Source of the DNA: Acidovorax sp. A1169
Lineage (GTDB): Bacteria; Pseudomonadota; Gammaproteobacteria; Burkholderiales; Burkholderiaceae_C
Direction of reading: 5' to 3'
Assembly (NCBI RefSeq): GCF_030704685.1
Contig: NZ_JAUZDX010000018.1
Location: forward strand, 62,001-126,000
DNA: 64,000 bases
Shown here: positions 8,818 to 17,139 of the stretch, in pieces
How the letters are laid out: each line of letters opens with the position of its first letter
Position numbering within the stretch: the stretch's first letter is position 1
Notes under the pieces: model-generated
Seen by the model: the letters and a program-made list of their open reading frames with translations, nothing else
Databases searched by the model: none
What the model was told of the DNA's origin: nothing
Made by a program: the position numbers and the translations under genes

Positions 8818-10140
8818 ATGGAAATCGCAATACTGTTCGCCCTCATCCTTTTGAATGGGCTGTTCGCCATGTCAGAGATCGCTCTGGTCACGGCTCGCAA
8901 GGCCCGGCTGCAAAAGATGATTGATGAGGGCGATAGCGGCGCAGCCGCCGCCGTGAAACTGGGCGAAGACCCCACCCGCTTCCTCTCCACCATCCAGATC
9001 GGCATCACGTCGATCGGCGTGCTCAACGGTATCGTGGGCGAGGCCGCTCTGGCGGCCCCCCTGGCCGCCTGGCTGGCGTCACTGGGTGTACCCCCTCCCT
9101 ACGGCGGCTACGCCGCCACCGGCCTGGTGGTGGTGCTGATCACCTACTTCTCCATCGTCGTGGGCGAACTGGTGCCCAAGCGCATCGGCCAGTCCCACCC
9201 CGAAACCTTTGCGCGCCTGGTCTCGCGGCCCATCAACTTCCTGGCACTGGCGACCAAGCCTTTCGTCATCCTGCTGTCCACCTCCACGCGCACGCTGCTG
9301 CGCCTGCTCGGAGTGAAGGAAACCAGCGGCAGCCCGGTGACCGAGGAAGAGATCCACGCCATGCTGGTCGAGGGCACGACGGCCGGCGTGATCGAATCGC
9401 ACGAGCACACCATGGTGCGCAACGTGTTCCGCCTGGACGACCGCCAGATCGGCTCGCTCATGGTGCCGCGCGGCGACGTGGTCTGCCTGGATCTGGACCT
9501 GTCCTTCGAAGAAAACCTGCAGCGCATCGAGGAGTCGGACCACGCCCGCTTCCCCGTGGTGCGCGGCGGCATGGACAATATCCGCGGCGTGCTCAATGCG
9601 CGCCAGTGGCTCTCGCGCACCATCCGCGACAAGGCACACGGCCTGACCGACCAGCCGCTGCAGACGGCGCTGTACGTGCCCGAGACCATCACCGGCATGG
9701 AGCTCCTGGACAATTTCCGCCTGTCGGACGTGCACATGGCCTTCGTGATCGACGAGTACGGCGAGGTGCAGGGCATCGTCACGCTGCAGGACCTGATCGA
9801 GGCCATCACCGGCGAGTTCCAGCCGCGCGACCCCGAGACCTCGTGGGCGCTGCAGCGCGAGGACGGCAGCTGGCTGCTGGACGGCCACATCCCCGTGCCC
9901 GAGCTCAAGGACCGGCTCAACCTGGACGCCGTGCCCGAAGAAGAGCGCGGCCGCTACCACACCCTGAGCGGCATGATCATGCTGCTGACCGGCCGCCTGC
10001 CCAAGGTGACCGACACCGTGGAATGGGAAGGCTGGAAGCTCGAAGTGGTGGACATGGACGGCAAGACCATCGACAAGATCCTGGCCAGCCGCCTGCCCAT
10101 GCCCGAACTGGCCAACGCCACGGAAACCACGGACGGCTGA
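8818..10140 (+). CDS. CNNM/CorC family membrane protein with CBS domains
   Basis: A 440-residue inner-membrane protein of the hemolysin-C/CorC/YfjD type, implicated in Mg2+/Co2+ efflux or ion homeostasis. Order of domains: DUF21 (CNNM) membrane domain at residues 1-190 with three to four spans, where the conserved AMSEIALVTARKARL is seen at about 17-31 and VGELVPKRIGQSHPE at 115-129. A CBS pair follows at about 205-340 (VPRGDVVCLDLDLSFEENLQ; FVIDEYGEVQGIVTLQDLIEAI), then a CorC/HlyC C-terminal domain with GRYHTLSGMIMLLTGRLP. Length and order are standard. Substrate is not predictable. Confidence 0.92.
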   Translation: MEIAILFALILLNGLFAMSEIALVTARKARLQKMIDEGDSGAAAAVKLGEDPTRFLSTIQIGITSIGVLNGIVGEAALAAPLAAWLASLGVPPPYGGYAATGLVVVLITYFSIVVGELVPKRIGQSHPETFARLVSRPINFLALATKPFVILLSTSTRTLLRLLGVKETSGSPVTEEEIHAMLVEGTTAGVIESHEHTMVRNVFRLDDRQIGSLMVPRGDVVCLDLDLSFEENLQRIEESDHARFPVVRGGMDNIRGVLNARQWLSRTIRDKAHGLTDQPLQTALYVPETITGMELLDNFRLSDVHMAFVIDEYGEVQGIVTLQDLIEAITGEFQPRDPETSWALQREDGSWLLDGHIPVPELKDRLNLDAVPEEERGRYHTLSGMIMLLTGRLPKVTDTVEWEGWKLEVVDMDGKTIDKILASRLPMPELANATETTDG

Positions 10141-10246
10141 GCCCCCCGCACTGCCCCGTCTGCCACGGGGCGGGCTCGGGCAAAACCCGCGCAGAGTCAC
10201 CCACGCGACGATGGCGGCGCGGGCGTGCGGCCTACAGTGTTCGCCC

Positions 10247-11101
10247 ATGAACACTGCCGCTTCCACCCTCACCTGCTTTTCCCTGACCACCACCGGCCAT
10301 GTGGCCCACCTGGTGATGAACCGGCCAGAGGCCATGAACACCATGCACCCGACGTTCTGGCGTGAGCTGGACGCGGTGCTGGTGCACCTGCACCAGGCCG
10401 GCGAGGCACGCGCGCTGGTCATCAGCAGCACCGGCCGGCACTTCAGCGCGGGCATGGCGCTGGAGACCTTCGACGGCGCCATCACCATGGACGATCAGAG
10501 CCCCGAAGGCCGCGCCGCCATCTTCGACCTGCTGACCGACATGCAGCACACCTTCACCCGGCTCGAAAACCTGCGCATCCCGGTGATCATGGCCATCCAC
10601 GGCGGCTGCATCGGCGGCGCGGTGGACATGGTGACGGCGGCCTGCATCCGCTATGCCACGGCCGATGCCTTCTTCTGCATCCAGGAGATCAACATCGGCA
10701 TGGTGGCCGACGTGGGCACCCTGCAGCGCCTGCCCAAGCTGGTGCCCATGGGCGTGGTCAAGGAACTGGCCTACACCGGCCGGCGCATGCCCGCACAGAA
10801 GGCACTGGGCTACGGCCTGGTCAACGAGGTCTTCGATACGCAGGAAGCCATGCTGGCGGCCGCGCTGCAGTGTGCGCAGGAGATCGCCAGCAAGCCGCCC
10901 GTGGCCATCTGGGGCACCAAGCAGGCCGTAAACTATGCGCGCGACCACTCGGTGGAAGACAGCCTGCGCCAGATGGGCTGGCTGCAGGGCGCCATCTGGA
11001 GCAACCGGAATGTGCAGGAATCGGTCGCGGCCATGAAGCAAAAGCGCGCGGGCGACTTCCCTGCCCTCACCCCGCTGCAGCGGTTTTCAGAGCTGGGGTA
11101 G
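10247..11101 (+). CDS. Crotonase-family dienoyl-CoA isomerase-like enzyme
   Basis: A 284-residue enoyl-CoA hydratase/isomerase superfamily protein. The oxyanion-hole segment is HFSAGMALETFD. The block GGCIGGAVDMVTAACIRYA, the QEINIGMVADVG that follows and LQRLPKLVP keep the three acidic residues (Asp in VDM, Glu in QEI, Asp in VAD) at the 20- and 8-residue spacing of mammalian delta3,5-delta2,4-dienoyl-CoA isomerase (ECH1). I therefore infer isomerisation of 3,5-dienoyl-CoA to 2,4-dienoyl-CoA in unsaturated fatty acid oxidation. I start at MNTAASTLTC (10247) rather than the upstream in-frame ATG because homology begins just after it. No other beta-oxidation gene is adjacent. Confidence 0.85.
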   Translation: MNTAASTLTCFSLTTTGHVAHLVMNRPEAMNTMHPTFWRELDAVLVHLHQAGEARALVISSTGRHFSAGMALETFDGAITMDDQSPEGRAAIFDLLTDMQHTFTRLENLRIPVIMAIHGGCIGGAVDMVTAACIRYATADAFFCIQEINIGMVADVGTLQRLPKLVPMGVVKELAYTGRRMPAQKALGYGLVNEVFDTQEAMLAAALQCAQEIASKPPVAIWGTKQAVNYARDHSVEDSLRQMGWLQGAIWSNRNVQESVAAMKQKRAGDFPALTPLQRFSELG

Positions 11102-11109
11102 GGCCTGCC

Positions 11110-11880
11110 TCAGCTGCGCTCGCTGCGCGCCATGTGGTGCTCCAGCCGGCGCAGCAAGGTGGTCAGCGCCAGCGTCATGCACCAGTAGGCCAGCGAGATG
11201 GCCAGGTAGGGCTCCCAGTAGCGCGCATAGGCGCCTGCCACCGTGCGCGCGGCGTAGGCCATCTCGGCCAGGCCGATGGCCGAGACCAGCGAGGTGTCCT
11301 TGAGCAGCGCGATCATGTTGTTGCCCAGCGGCGGCAGCATGCGCCTGAAAGCCTGGGGCAGCACCACGTAGCGCAGCACCTGCAGGGGGGTCAGCCCCAG
11401 CGAGCGCCCCGCGTCCGACTGGCCACGCGCGATGGACTGGATGCCAGCGCGGAACACCTCCGAGATGTAGGCCGCCGAGTTCAGCGTGAGCGCAGCGATG
11501 CCCGAGATCAGGGCGCCATGCTCCTGCTTGAGCGTGCGCGCCAGATCGCCGTCCACCAGCAGGCCCGACACCGGGTGGATGAACAGCGGCATCACCGCGA
11601 AGTGCATGAGCAGAATCTGCACGAACAGCGGCGTGCCGCGGAAAAAGCTCACGTACACCGTGGACGGCCAGCGCAGCAGAAAGCGGCACACCCAGCTCCA
11701 CGGCGCATGGCGCGCCTGCGCCAGCCGCGCCAGGGCCAGCACCAGGCCCCAGCTGCCACCCAGCAGCACGCAGACCACCGTCATGCACAGGGTCATCCAC
11801 GCGCCCTTGATGAACAGCTCGCGGTATTCCACCAGGATGTCTGGCCGGAACCAGCCAAACCACAATTCGGGTTGCTCCAT
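11110..11880 (-). CDS. Polar amino-acid ABC transporter permease
   Basis: A 256-residue HisM/GltK-type permease. The segment VYVSFFRGTPLFVQILLMHF and the EAA loop YISEVFRAGIQSIARGQSDAGRSLGL are diagnostic of the polar amino-acid uptake family; about five membrane spans are visible. It follows the binding-protein gene 11987-12754 on the same strand after a 106-nt gap holding a rho-independent terminator, so expression is probably lower than that of the binding protein. No ATP-binding subunit is next to it: the convergent crotonase ends 8 nt away. The ATPase must be encoded elsewhere. Confidence 0.92.
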   Translation of the reverse strand: MEQPELWFGWFRPDILVEYRELFIKGAWMTLCMTVVCVLLGGSWGLVLALARLAQARHAPWSWVCRFLLRWPSTVYVSFFRGTPLFVQILLMHFAVMPLFIHPVSGLLVDGDLARTLKQEHGALISGIAALTLNSAAYISEVFRAGIQSIARGQSDAGRSLGLTPLQVLRYVVLPQAFRRMLPPLGNNMIALLKDTSLVSAIGLAEMAYAARTVAGAYARYWEPYLAISLAYWCMTLALTTLLRRLEHHMARSERS

Positions 11881-11933
11881 GCTTCTCTCCTTCTACCCAG
11901 GGCGCGCAGCGCGGCAACCCTTCGTCAGAAAAC

Positions 11934-11959
11934 AAAAAAGCGGCCGCATGGCGGCCGCT
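11934..11959 (-). terminator. Rho-independent terminator after the binding-protein gene
   Basis: On the minus strand the hairpin AGCGGCCGC-CAT-GCGGCCGCT (11939-11959) is followed by a run of T (11934-11939). It lies between the periplasmic binding-protein gene and the permease gene, a common way to make more binding protein than permease. Confidence 0.85.
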
Positions 11960-11986
11960 GCAAGTGACTCAAGCCAAAACCGGGGC

Positions 11987-12754
11987 TCAGCGTGCCTTGA
12001 AATCCTTGGCGAACCACTTCTTGTAGATCTCGCCGTAGCTGCCATCGGCGCGCACGGCGGCCAGACCGGCGTTGAGCTTGTCCTGCAAGGCCTTGTCGCC
12101 CTTCTTGACGACGATGCCGAAACCTTCTTCCGGGAAGGACGGGTCTTCCACCGTCTTGAGCGCTGGATTCTGGCTCACGCGGTAGGCGATCACGCCGTTG
12201 TCGCCGATGGCCGCATCCACGCCGCCGCCAGCCAGTTCGGAGATGATGAGCGGCGTGCTCTCGAAGCGGCGGATGTTGGCGTTGGTCTTGCCGAACTCGC
12301 GCGAGGCCACGTCGTCGGCGGTGGAAGCGTTCACCACCGCGATCTTCTTGCCCGCCAGGTCCTTGAGCGAGGCCACGGTGCTGCCCTTGGCTACGGCGAT
12401 GAGCTGGTGGGCTGCGAAGTACGGGGCCGAGAAGTCGTAGCTCTGGCGGCGCTTGTCGTTGATGGTCACGCCCGAGATCACCAGGTCCACGTCGCCATTG
12501 TTGAGCGCCGCGAAGATGCCGCTCCATGGCGTGTTCACGACCTTGATCTTGAGGTTCTGGTGCTTGGCGATGGCATTGATGATGTCAATGTCGAAGCCCA
12601 CGATCTGCTTGTCCTTGTTCTCGAACGCAAACGGCGCATAGGTCGCGCTGGAGGCCACGGTGAGTTCGCGGGCCTGGGCCTGGGCGACCAGGGACACACC
12701 GAAAGAGGCGGCCAGGCCGAGGCCCAGGGTGGCAATGCGACGGGAAATGGACAT
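11987..12754 (-). CDS. Amino-acid ABC transporter periplasmic binding protein
   Basis: A 255-residue SBP of family 3 (SBP_bac_3). I start at MSISRRIATLGLGLAASFG (12754), which gives a signal peptide cut near AQAQA-RELTV; the longer frame has no signal features. Typical motifs are YAPFAFENKDKQIVGFDIDII, NGDVDLVISGVTINDKRR, and KGSTVASLKDLAGKKIAVVNAST. The late EEGFGIVVKKGDKALQDKLN is also standard. Ligand is a polar amino acid, not further predictable. It precedes the permease gene, separated by a terminator. Confidence 0.92.
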   Translation of the reverse strand: MSISRRIATLGLGLAASFGVSLVAQAQARELTVASSATYAPFAFENKDKQIVGFDIDIINAIAKHQNLKIKVVNTPWSGIFAALNNGDVDLVISGVTINDKRRQSYDFSAPYFAAHQLIAVAKGSTVASLKDLAGKKIAVVNASTADDVASREFGKTNANIRRFESTPLIISELAGGGVDAAIGDNGVIAYRVSQNPALKTVEDPSFPEEGFGIVVKKGDKALQDKLNAGLAAVRADGSYGEIYKKWFAKDFKAR

Positions 12755-12936
12755 GGTGGGCTCTTGGGGAAAGTCGGGGAAACGGGCAGTATATCCATGC
12801 CTCCTGCGAAGACTCGTCAATATTCATAGCGTTCCGCGCCCTGTTTTCGGGCCTTGCACGGCCCCTGCGGCCAAAAGCCGGGCGGTTTTATGATGGGTGG
12901 AATAGTTGAGCCCATTCATCCCCGAAAGATTCCACT

Positions 12937-13911
12937 ATGAGCAACGCCAGCCTCCCCCCGCCCACCTACGCGGATGTTGTTTCTGCCGCACAGCGGCTCG
13001 CTGGCGTGGCCCATCGCACGCACGTGCTGCGCTCCAACATGGCTGACGCGCTGCTGGGCACCCAGGCGTTCTTCAAGTGCGAGAACCAGCAGCGCACGGG
13101 TTCGTTCAAGTTCCGCGGGGCCTACAACACCCTCTCGCGGTTCAGCGACGAACAGCGCGAGCGCGGCGTGTTGGCCTTCTCTGCCGGCAACCACGCGCAG
13201 GCCATCGCGCTGTCGGCCCGGCTGCTGGACATGCCCGCCCTGATCGTGATGCCCGAGGACGCTCCCGCCACCAAGATGGCGGCCACGCGCGAGTATGGCG
13301 CCCAGGTCGTCACCTACGACCGCTACACCGAGGACCGCGAGGCCATCAGCCAGAGACTGGCCGAGGAGCGCGGCATGACGCTGGTGCCGCCCTTCGATCA
13401 CCCGCACGTGATCGCCGGCGAGGGCACGGCCGCCAAGGAATTCCTGGAAGAAGTTCCCGACCTCGACTACCTCTTCGTCTGCGTGGGCGGCGGCGGCCTG
13501 CTCGCCGGCAGCCTGCTGGCCGCCGAAGCCCTGGCGCCGAACTGCCGCGTGGTGGGCGTGGAGCCCGAGGCCGGCAACGACGGCCAGCAATCGCTGCGCA
13601 GCGGACAGCTGGTCCAGATCCCCACGCCACACACGATTGCCGATGGCGCACAGGCCCGCTCGCTCGGGCAGATCCCCTTTCCCATCATCCAGCGCCTGGC
13701 GGAAGACATCGTCACCGCCACCGACGAGCAACTGGTCGAGGCCATGCGCTTCTTTGCCGAGCGCATGAAGCTGGTGGTGGAGCCCACGGGTGCCCTGGCC
13801 TTCGCGGGTGCCCGGCACGGCAGCGTGGACGTGCATGGCGCGCGCGTGGGCATCCTCATCAGCGGGGGGAATGTGGACATGGCGCGCTATGCGCGCTTTC
13901 TGGCAGACTAG
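12937..13911 (+). CDS. PLP-dependent threonine/serine dehydratase or hydroxyaspartate ammonia-lyase
   Basis: A 324-residue fold-type II PLP enzyme. The PLP lysine lies in [15 protein letters not shown] (Lys58), the asparagine loop in [13 protein letters not shown], and the phosphate-binding glycine loop [10 protein letters not shown] at about 184-193. There is no C-terminal ACT domain, so this is the short catabolic or serine-racemase-like type. The close family includes threo-3-hydroxyaspartate ammonia-lyase, biodegradative threonine dehydratase and serine racemase; I cannot separate them by eye. It is divergent from the amino-acid transport gene and 31 nt ahead of upp. Confidence 0.85.
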   Translation: MSNASLPPPTYADVVSAAQRLAGVAHRTHVLRSNMADALLGTQAFFKCENQQRTGSFKFRGAYNTLSRFSDEQRERGVLAFSAGNHAQAIALSARLLDMPALIVMPEDAPATKMAATREYGAQVVTYDRYTEDREAISQRLAEERGMTLVPPFDHPHVIAGEGTAAKEFLEEVPDLDYLFVCVGGGGLLAGSLLAAEALAPNCRVVGVEPEAGNDGQQSLRSGQLVQIPTPHTIADGAQARSLGQIPFPIIQRLAEDIVTATDEQLVEAMRFFAERMKLVVEPTGALAFAGARHGSVDVHGARVGILISGGNVDMARYARFLAD

Positions 13912-13942
13912 GCGCGACCCAAAAACAATCGAGCACTACGCC

Positions 13943-14575
13943 ATGAGCACCAACGTCACCGTCATCAAGCACCCCCTCGTCCAGCACAAGCTCACGCTGA
14001 TGCGCAAGAAGGACGCCAGCACCAACAGCTTTCGCCGCCTGCTGGGCGAGCTGAGCACGCTCATGGCCTACGAGGTCACGCGCGACATGCCGCTGCAGGA
14101 CATCGAGATCGAGACCCCGCTGGAAACCATGACCGGCCAGGTGATCGACGGCAAGAAGCTGGTGCTGGTCTCCATCCTGCGCGCGGGCAACGGCTTTCTC
14201 GATGGCATGCTCAATGTGGTGCCCGGCGCCCGCGTGGGCCACATCGGTCTGTACCGCGACCCGGCCACCCTGCAGCCGGTGGAGTATTACTTCAAGATGC
14301 CGTCCGAGATGGACGAGCGCGACATCATCGTGGTCGACCCCATGCTGGCCACCGGCAACTCGGCCGCCGCCTGCGTCGACCGGCTCAAGAAGCTCAACCC
14401 GCGCTCCATCAAGTTCGTGTGCCTGCTGGCCGCCCCCGAAGGCGTGGCCACGCTGCAGAAGGCGCACCCCGACGTGCCGATCTTCACCGCCGCCATCGAC
14501 CGCGAGCTCAACGACCACGGCTATATCCTGCCGGGCCTGGGCGATGCCGGCGACCGAATCTTTGGCACCAAATAA
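13943..14575 (+). CDS. upp: Uracil phosphoribosyltransferase
   Basis: Upp joins uracil with PRPP to give UMP in pyrimidine salvage. The 210-residue protein starts [19 protein letters not shown], which matches the family start exactly, so I reject the longer in-frame ATG inside the preceding gene. The PRPP-binding motif [14 protein letters not shown] is at about residues 130-143, and the uracil-binding end is [18 protein letters not shown]. It begins 31 nt after the dehydratase gene and ends at a strong terminator. Functionally it partners the cytosine deaminase at 22422-23696 and the transporter that follows. Confidence 0.98.
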   Translation: MSTNVTVIKHPLVQHKLTLMRKKDASTNSFRRLLGELSTLMAYEVTRDMPLQDIEIETPLETMTGQVIDGKKLVLVSILRAGNGFLDGMLNVVPGARVGHIGLYRDPATLQPVEYYFKMPSEMDERDIIVVDPMLATGNSAAACVDRLKKLNPRSIKFVCLLAAPEGVATLQKAHPDVPIFTAAIDRELNDHGYILPGLGDAGDRIFGTK

Positions 14576-14593
14576 GCGCGCGCCAGACCGAAC

Positions 14594-14630
14594 AGCCGCC
14601 GCAGGGACCAAGTCCTTGGGCGGCTTTTTT
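14594..14630 (+). terminator. Rho-independent terminator after upp
   Basis: The stem CCGCCGCAGGGAC with its partner GTCCTTGGGCGG and loop CAA is followed by six T (14625-14630). It separates upp from the transporter operon. Confidence 0.85.
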
Positions 14631-14707
14631 ACGCCCCAAGCCGGTGCGAATTTTTACCAACTGGTGGCTTTCTTCTGGCAGACTCCATGCCAGCGCCTGC
14701 CATCCAT

Positions 14708-14722
14708 TGGCGCAATAATTGC
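14708..14722 (+). promoter_or_regulatory. Candidate sigma-54 promoter of the nucleobase transporter operon
   Basis: TGGCGC at 14708-14713 and TTGC at 14719-14722 place GG and GC exactly ten bases apart, the spacing required for sigma-54. The predicted transcript would start near 14734, 44 nt before the ATG of the binding protein at 14778. A weak inverted repeat ACCA-AC-TGGT at 14656-14665 lies upstream. Sigma-54 control would fit use of nucleobases as nitrogen source. The -24 element deviates by one base from the consensus TGGCAC. Confidence 0.5.
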
Positions 14723-14777
14723 TTGAGACAACGCCAGATCCGATCGCCCGTCCTCCATCCGAAGAAGGAATCACCCC

Positions 14778-15788
14778 ATGACCTCACGCCGCATCTTCAC
14801 CGGCCACCTGCTCTCCACCTCCCTGGCACTGTCGGCCATGATCGGGCTGGCGCCCGGTGCCGCCATGGCACAGGCCAAGACCAAGGTGGCGGCGATCTAC
14901 ACGGTGCCCTATGAGCAGCAGTGGGTGAGCCGCATCCACAAGGCGCTCAAGGCAGCCGAGGCACGCGGCGAGATCGAGTACAAGTCCAGCGAGAACGTGA
15001 CCAACGCCGACTACGAGCGCGTGATGCGCGAGTACGCCACCGGCGGCAACCAGCTTATCGTGGGCGAGGCCTTCGCGGTGGAAGCCGCCGCCCGCAAGGT
15101 GGCCAAGGACTTCCCCAAGACTTCCTTCCTGCTCGGCTCCTCGGGCAAGCCGCAGGCGCCCAACTTCAGCGTGTTCGACAACTACATCCAGGAGCCGGCC
15201 TACCTGTCGGGTATGGTGGCTGGCGGCATGACCAAGAGCAACAAGATCGGCATGGTCGGCGGCTTCCCCATCCCCGAGGTGAACCGCCTGATGCACGCCT
15301 TCATGGCCGGCGCCAAGGAAGTCAATCCCAAGGTGGAGTTCACCATCAGCTTCATCAACAGCTGGTTCGACCCACCAAAGGCCAAGGAAGCCACCTTCGC
15401 CATGATCGACAAGGGCGCCGACGTGCTCTACGCCGAACGCTTCGGCGTGAGCGATGCGGCCAAGGAAAAGGGCAAGCTGGCCATCGGCAACGTGATCAAC
15501 ACGCAGGACAAGTACCCCGACACGGTGGTCGCCTCCGCCCTGTGGCACATGGAGCCCAGCATCGACCGCGCGCTCAAGCTGGTCAAGGAAGGCAAGTTCA
15601 CGCCCGAGGACTACGGCCCGTACTCGATGATGAAGCACAAGGGCTCGGAACTCGCGCCCCTGGGCACCTTCGAGAAGAAGGTGCCGGCCGACATCGTGGC
15701 CAAGGTCAAGGCCAAGGAGGCCGACATCCTGGCCGGCAAGTTCACCGTGAAGGTGGACGACAGCCAGCCCAAGTCCACGGCCAAGTAA
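14778..15788 (+). CDS. BMP-family nucleobase/nucleoside ABC transporter binding protein
   Basis: A 336-residue periplasmic binding protein of the BMP (basic membrane protein, PnrA-like) family. A signal peptide covers about residues 1-34 with cleavage near AAMAQA. Family segments include KVAAIYTVPYEQQWVSRIHK, IVGEAFAVEAAARKVAKDFP, FDNYIQEPAYLSGMVAGGM and KADVLYAERFG-like GADVLYAERFGVSDAA. The BMP fold with two permeases and a double ATPase downstream is the purine/pyrimidine nucleoside importer type. A good GAAGGAA ribosome site precedes the ATG. It is the first gene of an eight-gene run to 21855. Confidence 0.93.
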   Translation: MTSRRIFTGHLLSTSLALSAMIGLAPGAAMAQAKTKVAAIYTVPYEQQWVSRIHKALKAAEARGEIEYKSSENVTNADYERVMREYATGGNQLIVGEAFAVEAAARKVAKDFPKTSFLLGSSGKPQAPNFSVFDNYIQEPAYLSGMVAGGMTKSNKIGMVGGFPIPEVNRLMHAFMAGAKEVNPKVEFTISFINSWFDPPKAKEATFAMIDKGADVLYAERFGVSDAAKEKGKLAIGNVINTQDKYPDTVVASALWHMEPSIDRALKLVKEGKFTPEDYGPYSMMKHKGSELAPLGTFEKKVPADIVAKVKAKEADILAGKFTVKVDDSQPKSTAK

Positions 15789-15798
15789 GCAAGGCAAG

Positions 15799-16059
15799 TT
15801 GTTGGCGCGCGACTCAAGAATCCTGGGCACGCTTTTCATTGCACTGGGCGCCATTGGCATAGTCGTTGGCGCCTGGGCTTTGTTGAGCGGAACCCCGTTC
15901 ATGCAACAGGGATCGGGCTGCAAAGCCATCTGTGGCCTCACCATGCTTACGGTTCAATTCCTGGGACTGCCAGCTGGCGCCTTGGTGGGCGGGGTGCTGT
16001 GGCTTGCAGTGGGCGTTGCGTTCTCGCTGGGTGGGTACCGCGTCCTGCACATGCGCTGA
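15799..16059 (+). CDS. Small two-span membrane protein
   Basis: An 86-residue protein with two hydrophobic segments at about residues 8-28 and 53-77 and the sequence GSGCKAICGLTML between them. It starts at TTG (15799) with AAGGCAAG just upstream, 10 nt after the binding-protein stop; no ATG is available in frame. I do not recognise a family. Its place between the binding protein and the lipoprotein nucleosidase of the same operon is unusual for BMP transporter operons and suggests a recent or lineage-specific gene. Confidence 0.65.
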   Translation: MLARDSRILGTLFIALGAIGIVVGAWALLSGTPFMQQGSGCKAICGLTMLTVQFLGLPAGALVGGVLWLAVGVAFSLGGYRVLHMR

Positions 16060-16159
16060 CCGACTCGCAGCGCGCGCTTGGAACAACTCAGGCGCTTCAA
16101 ACGTGCAGAAGATGCTCTCAATGCGCTTATTCTTGTCTTGCTGAACAGGATACATCGCC

Positions 16160-17131
16160 ATGCAAGTACGACACCGCTCACATGCCTCTCTCAGGACATT
16201 GGCCCACCAATGCTCGCGCTTTCTGGGCGCGATGGCGATTGCCGCAGTCCTGACGGGCTGCGCGGCCGTCCCGCCGGACAAGGCGGTCCGAATCGACGCC
16301 ACACCGCGCATCGCCGTCATCTCAGCCTTTGCCCCCGAGCTCACCGTGCTGCTGCCCCAGGTGCAGCAGCCCGTCAGGCACAGCGTGAACGGCGTGGAGT
16401 TCACCACCGGCACGCTGCAGGGCAAGCCCGTGGTGGTGTTCCTCTCGGGCATCAGCATGACCAATGCGGCCATGAACACGCAACTGGTGCTGGACCGCTT
16501 CAACGTGAGCCACATCGTTTTCTCCGGCATTGCCGGCGGGGTGAACCCGGGCCTGCACATCGGCGACGTGACCGTGCCTGCGCGCTGGGGCCAGTACATG
16601 GAGTGGCTCATGGCGCGCGAAGACCAGCCCGGCAAGTACACGGCCCCGGGCTGGATGCGGGCCGAGCTGACCCTGCCCGCCTTCGGCATGATGCATCCGC
16701 GCCCGGTGGAGGTGCGTTCGGCTGCCAATCCGAAACTCACGCAGAAATTCTGGTTCGAGGCCGACCCACGCATGCTGGCCGTGGCCCATGGCCTGGCCGC
16801 CGTGCCCCTCGCCCACTGCCACGCCAGCCACTGCCTGAAGGAGCGCCCGCGCATGGTGGTGGGCGGCAATGGCGTGTCGGGCCAGGCCTTCGTGGACAAC
16901 AAGGCCTTCCGCGAATATGCGTTCAAGACCTTCGAGGCGAATGTGCTCGACATGGAGACCGCCGCCACCGCCATGGTGGCGCACAGCAACGGCGTGCCCT
17001 ACATCGCCTTTCGCTCGCTGAGCGACCTGGCGGGCGGCGGCGATGGCGCCAACGAGATGGACACCTTCATGCACCTGGCGGCGGCCAACTCGGCCAAGGT
17101 GCTGCAGGCCTTCCTGGCCGCCTGGAAGTAG
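16160..17131 (+). CDS. Lipoprotein nucleosidase of the PNP/MTAN superfamily
   Basis: A 323-residue protein with a lipoprotein signal whose lipobox is LTGC (Cys34), so it is expected in the periplasm attached to a membrane. The rest is a PNP_UDP_1 domain like 5'-methylthioadenosine/SAH nucleosidase. The N-terminal catalytic Glu is in ISAFAPE (Glu60), the phosphate/ribose region is SGIAGGVNPGLHIGDVTVP, the ribose-contact Glu is in VLDMETAAT, and the catalytic Asp is in FRSLSDLAGGGD. Inference: it splits nucleosides outside the cytoplasm to supply free bases to the transporter encoded 8 nt downstream. Exact substrate is unknown. Confidence 0.85.
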   Translation: MQVRHRSHASLRTLAHQCSRFLGAMAIAAVLTGCAAVPPDKAVRIDATPRIAVISAFAPELTVLLPQVQQPVRHSVNGVEFTTGTLQGKPVVVFLSGISMTNAAMNTQLVLDRFNVSHIVFSGIAGGVNPGLHIGDVTVPARWGQYMEWLMAREDQPGKYTAPGWMRAELTLPAFGMMHPRPVEVRSAANPKLTQKFWFEADPRMLAVAHGLAAVPLAHCHASHCLKERPRMVVGGNGVSGQAFVDNKAFREYAFKTFEANVLDMETAATAMVAHSNGVPYIAFRSLSDLAGGGDGANEMDTFMHLAAANSAKVLQAFLAAWK

Positions 17132-17139
17132 CCCGATCC

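Noticed and set aside
14656-14665. NtrC-type enhancer site near the sigma-54 promoter
   Set aside because: The inverted repeat ACCA-AC-TGGT is short and has a 2-bp rather than the usual 3-bp centre, so I do not list it as a feature.
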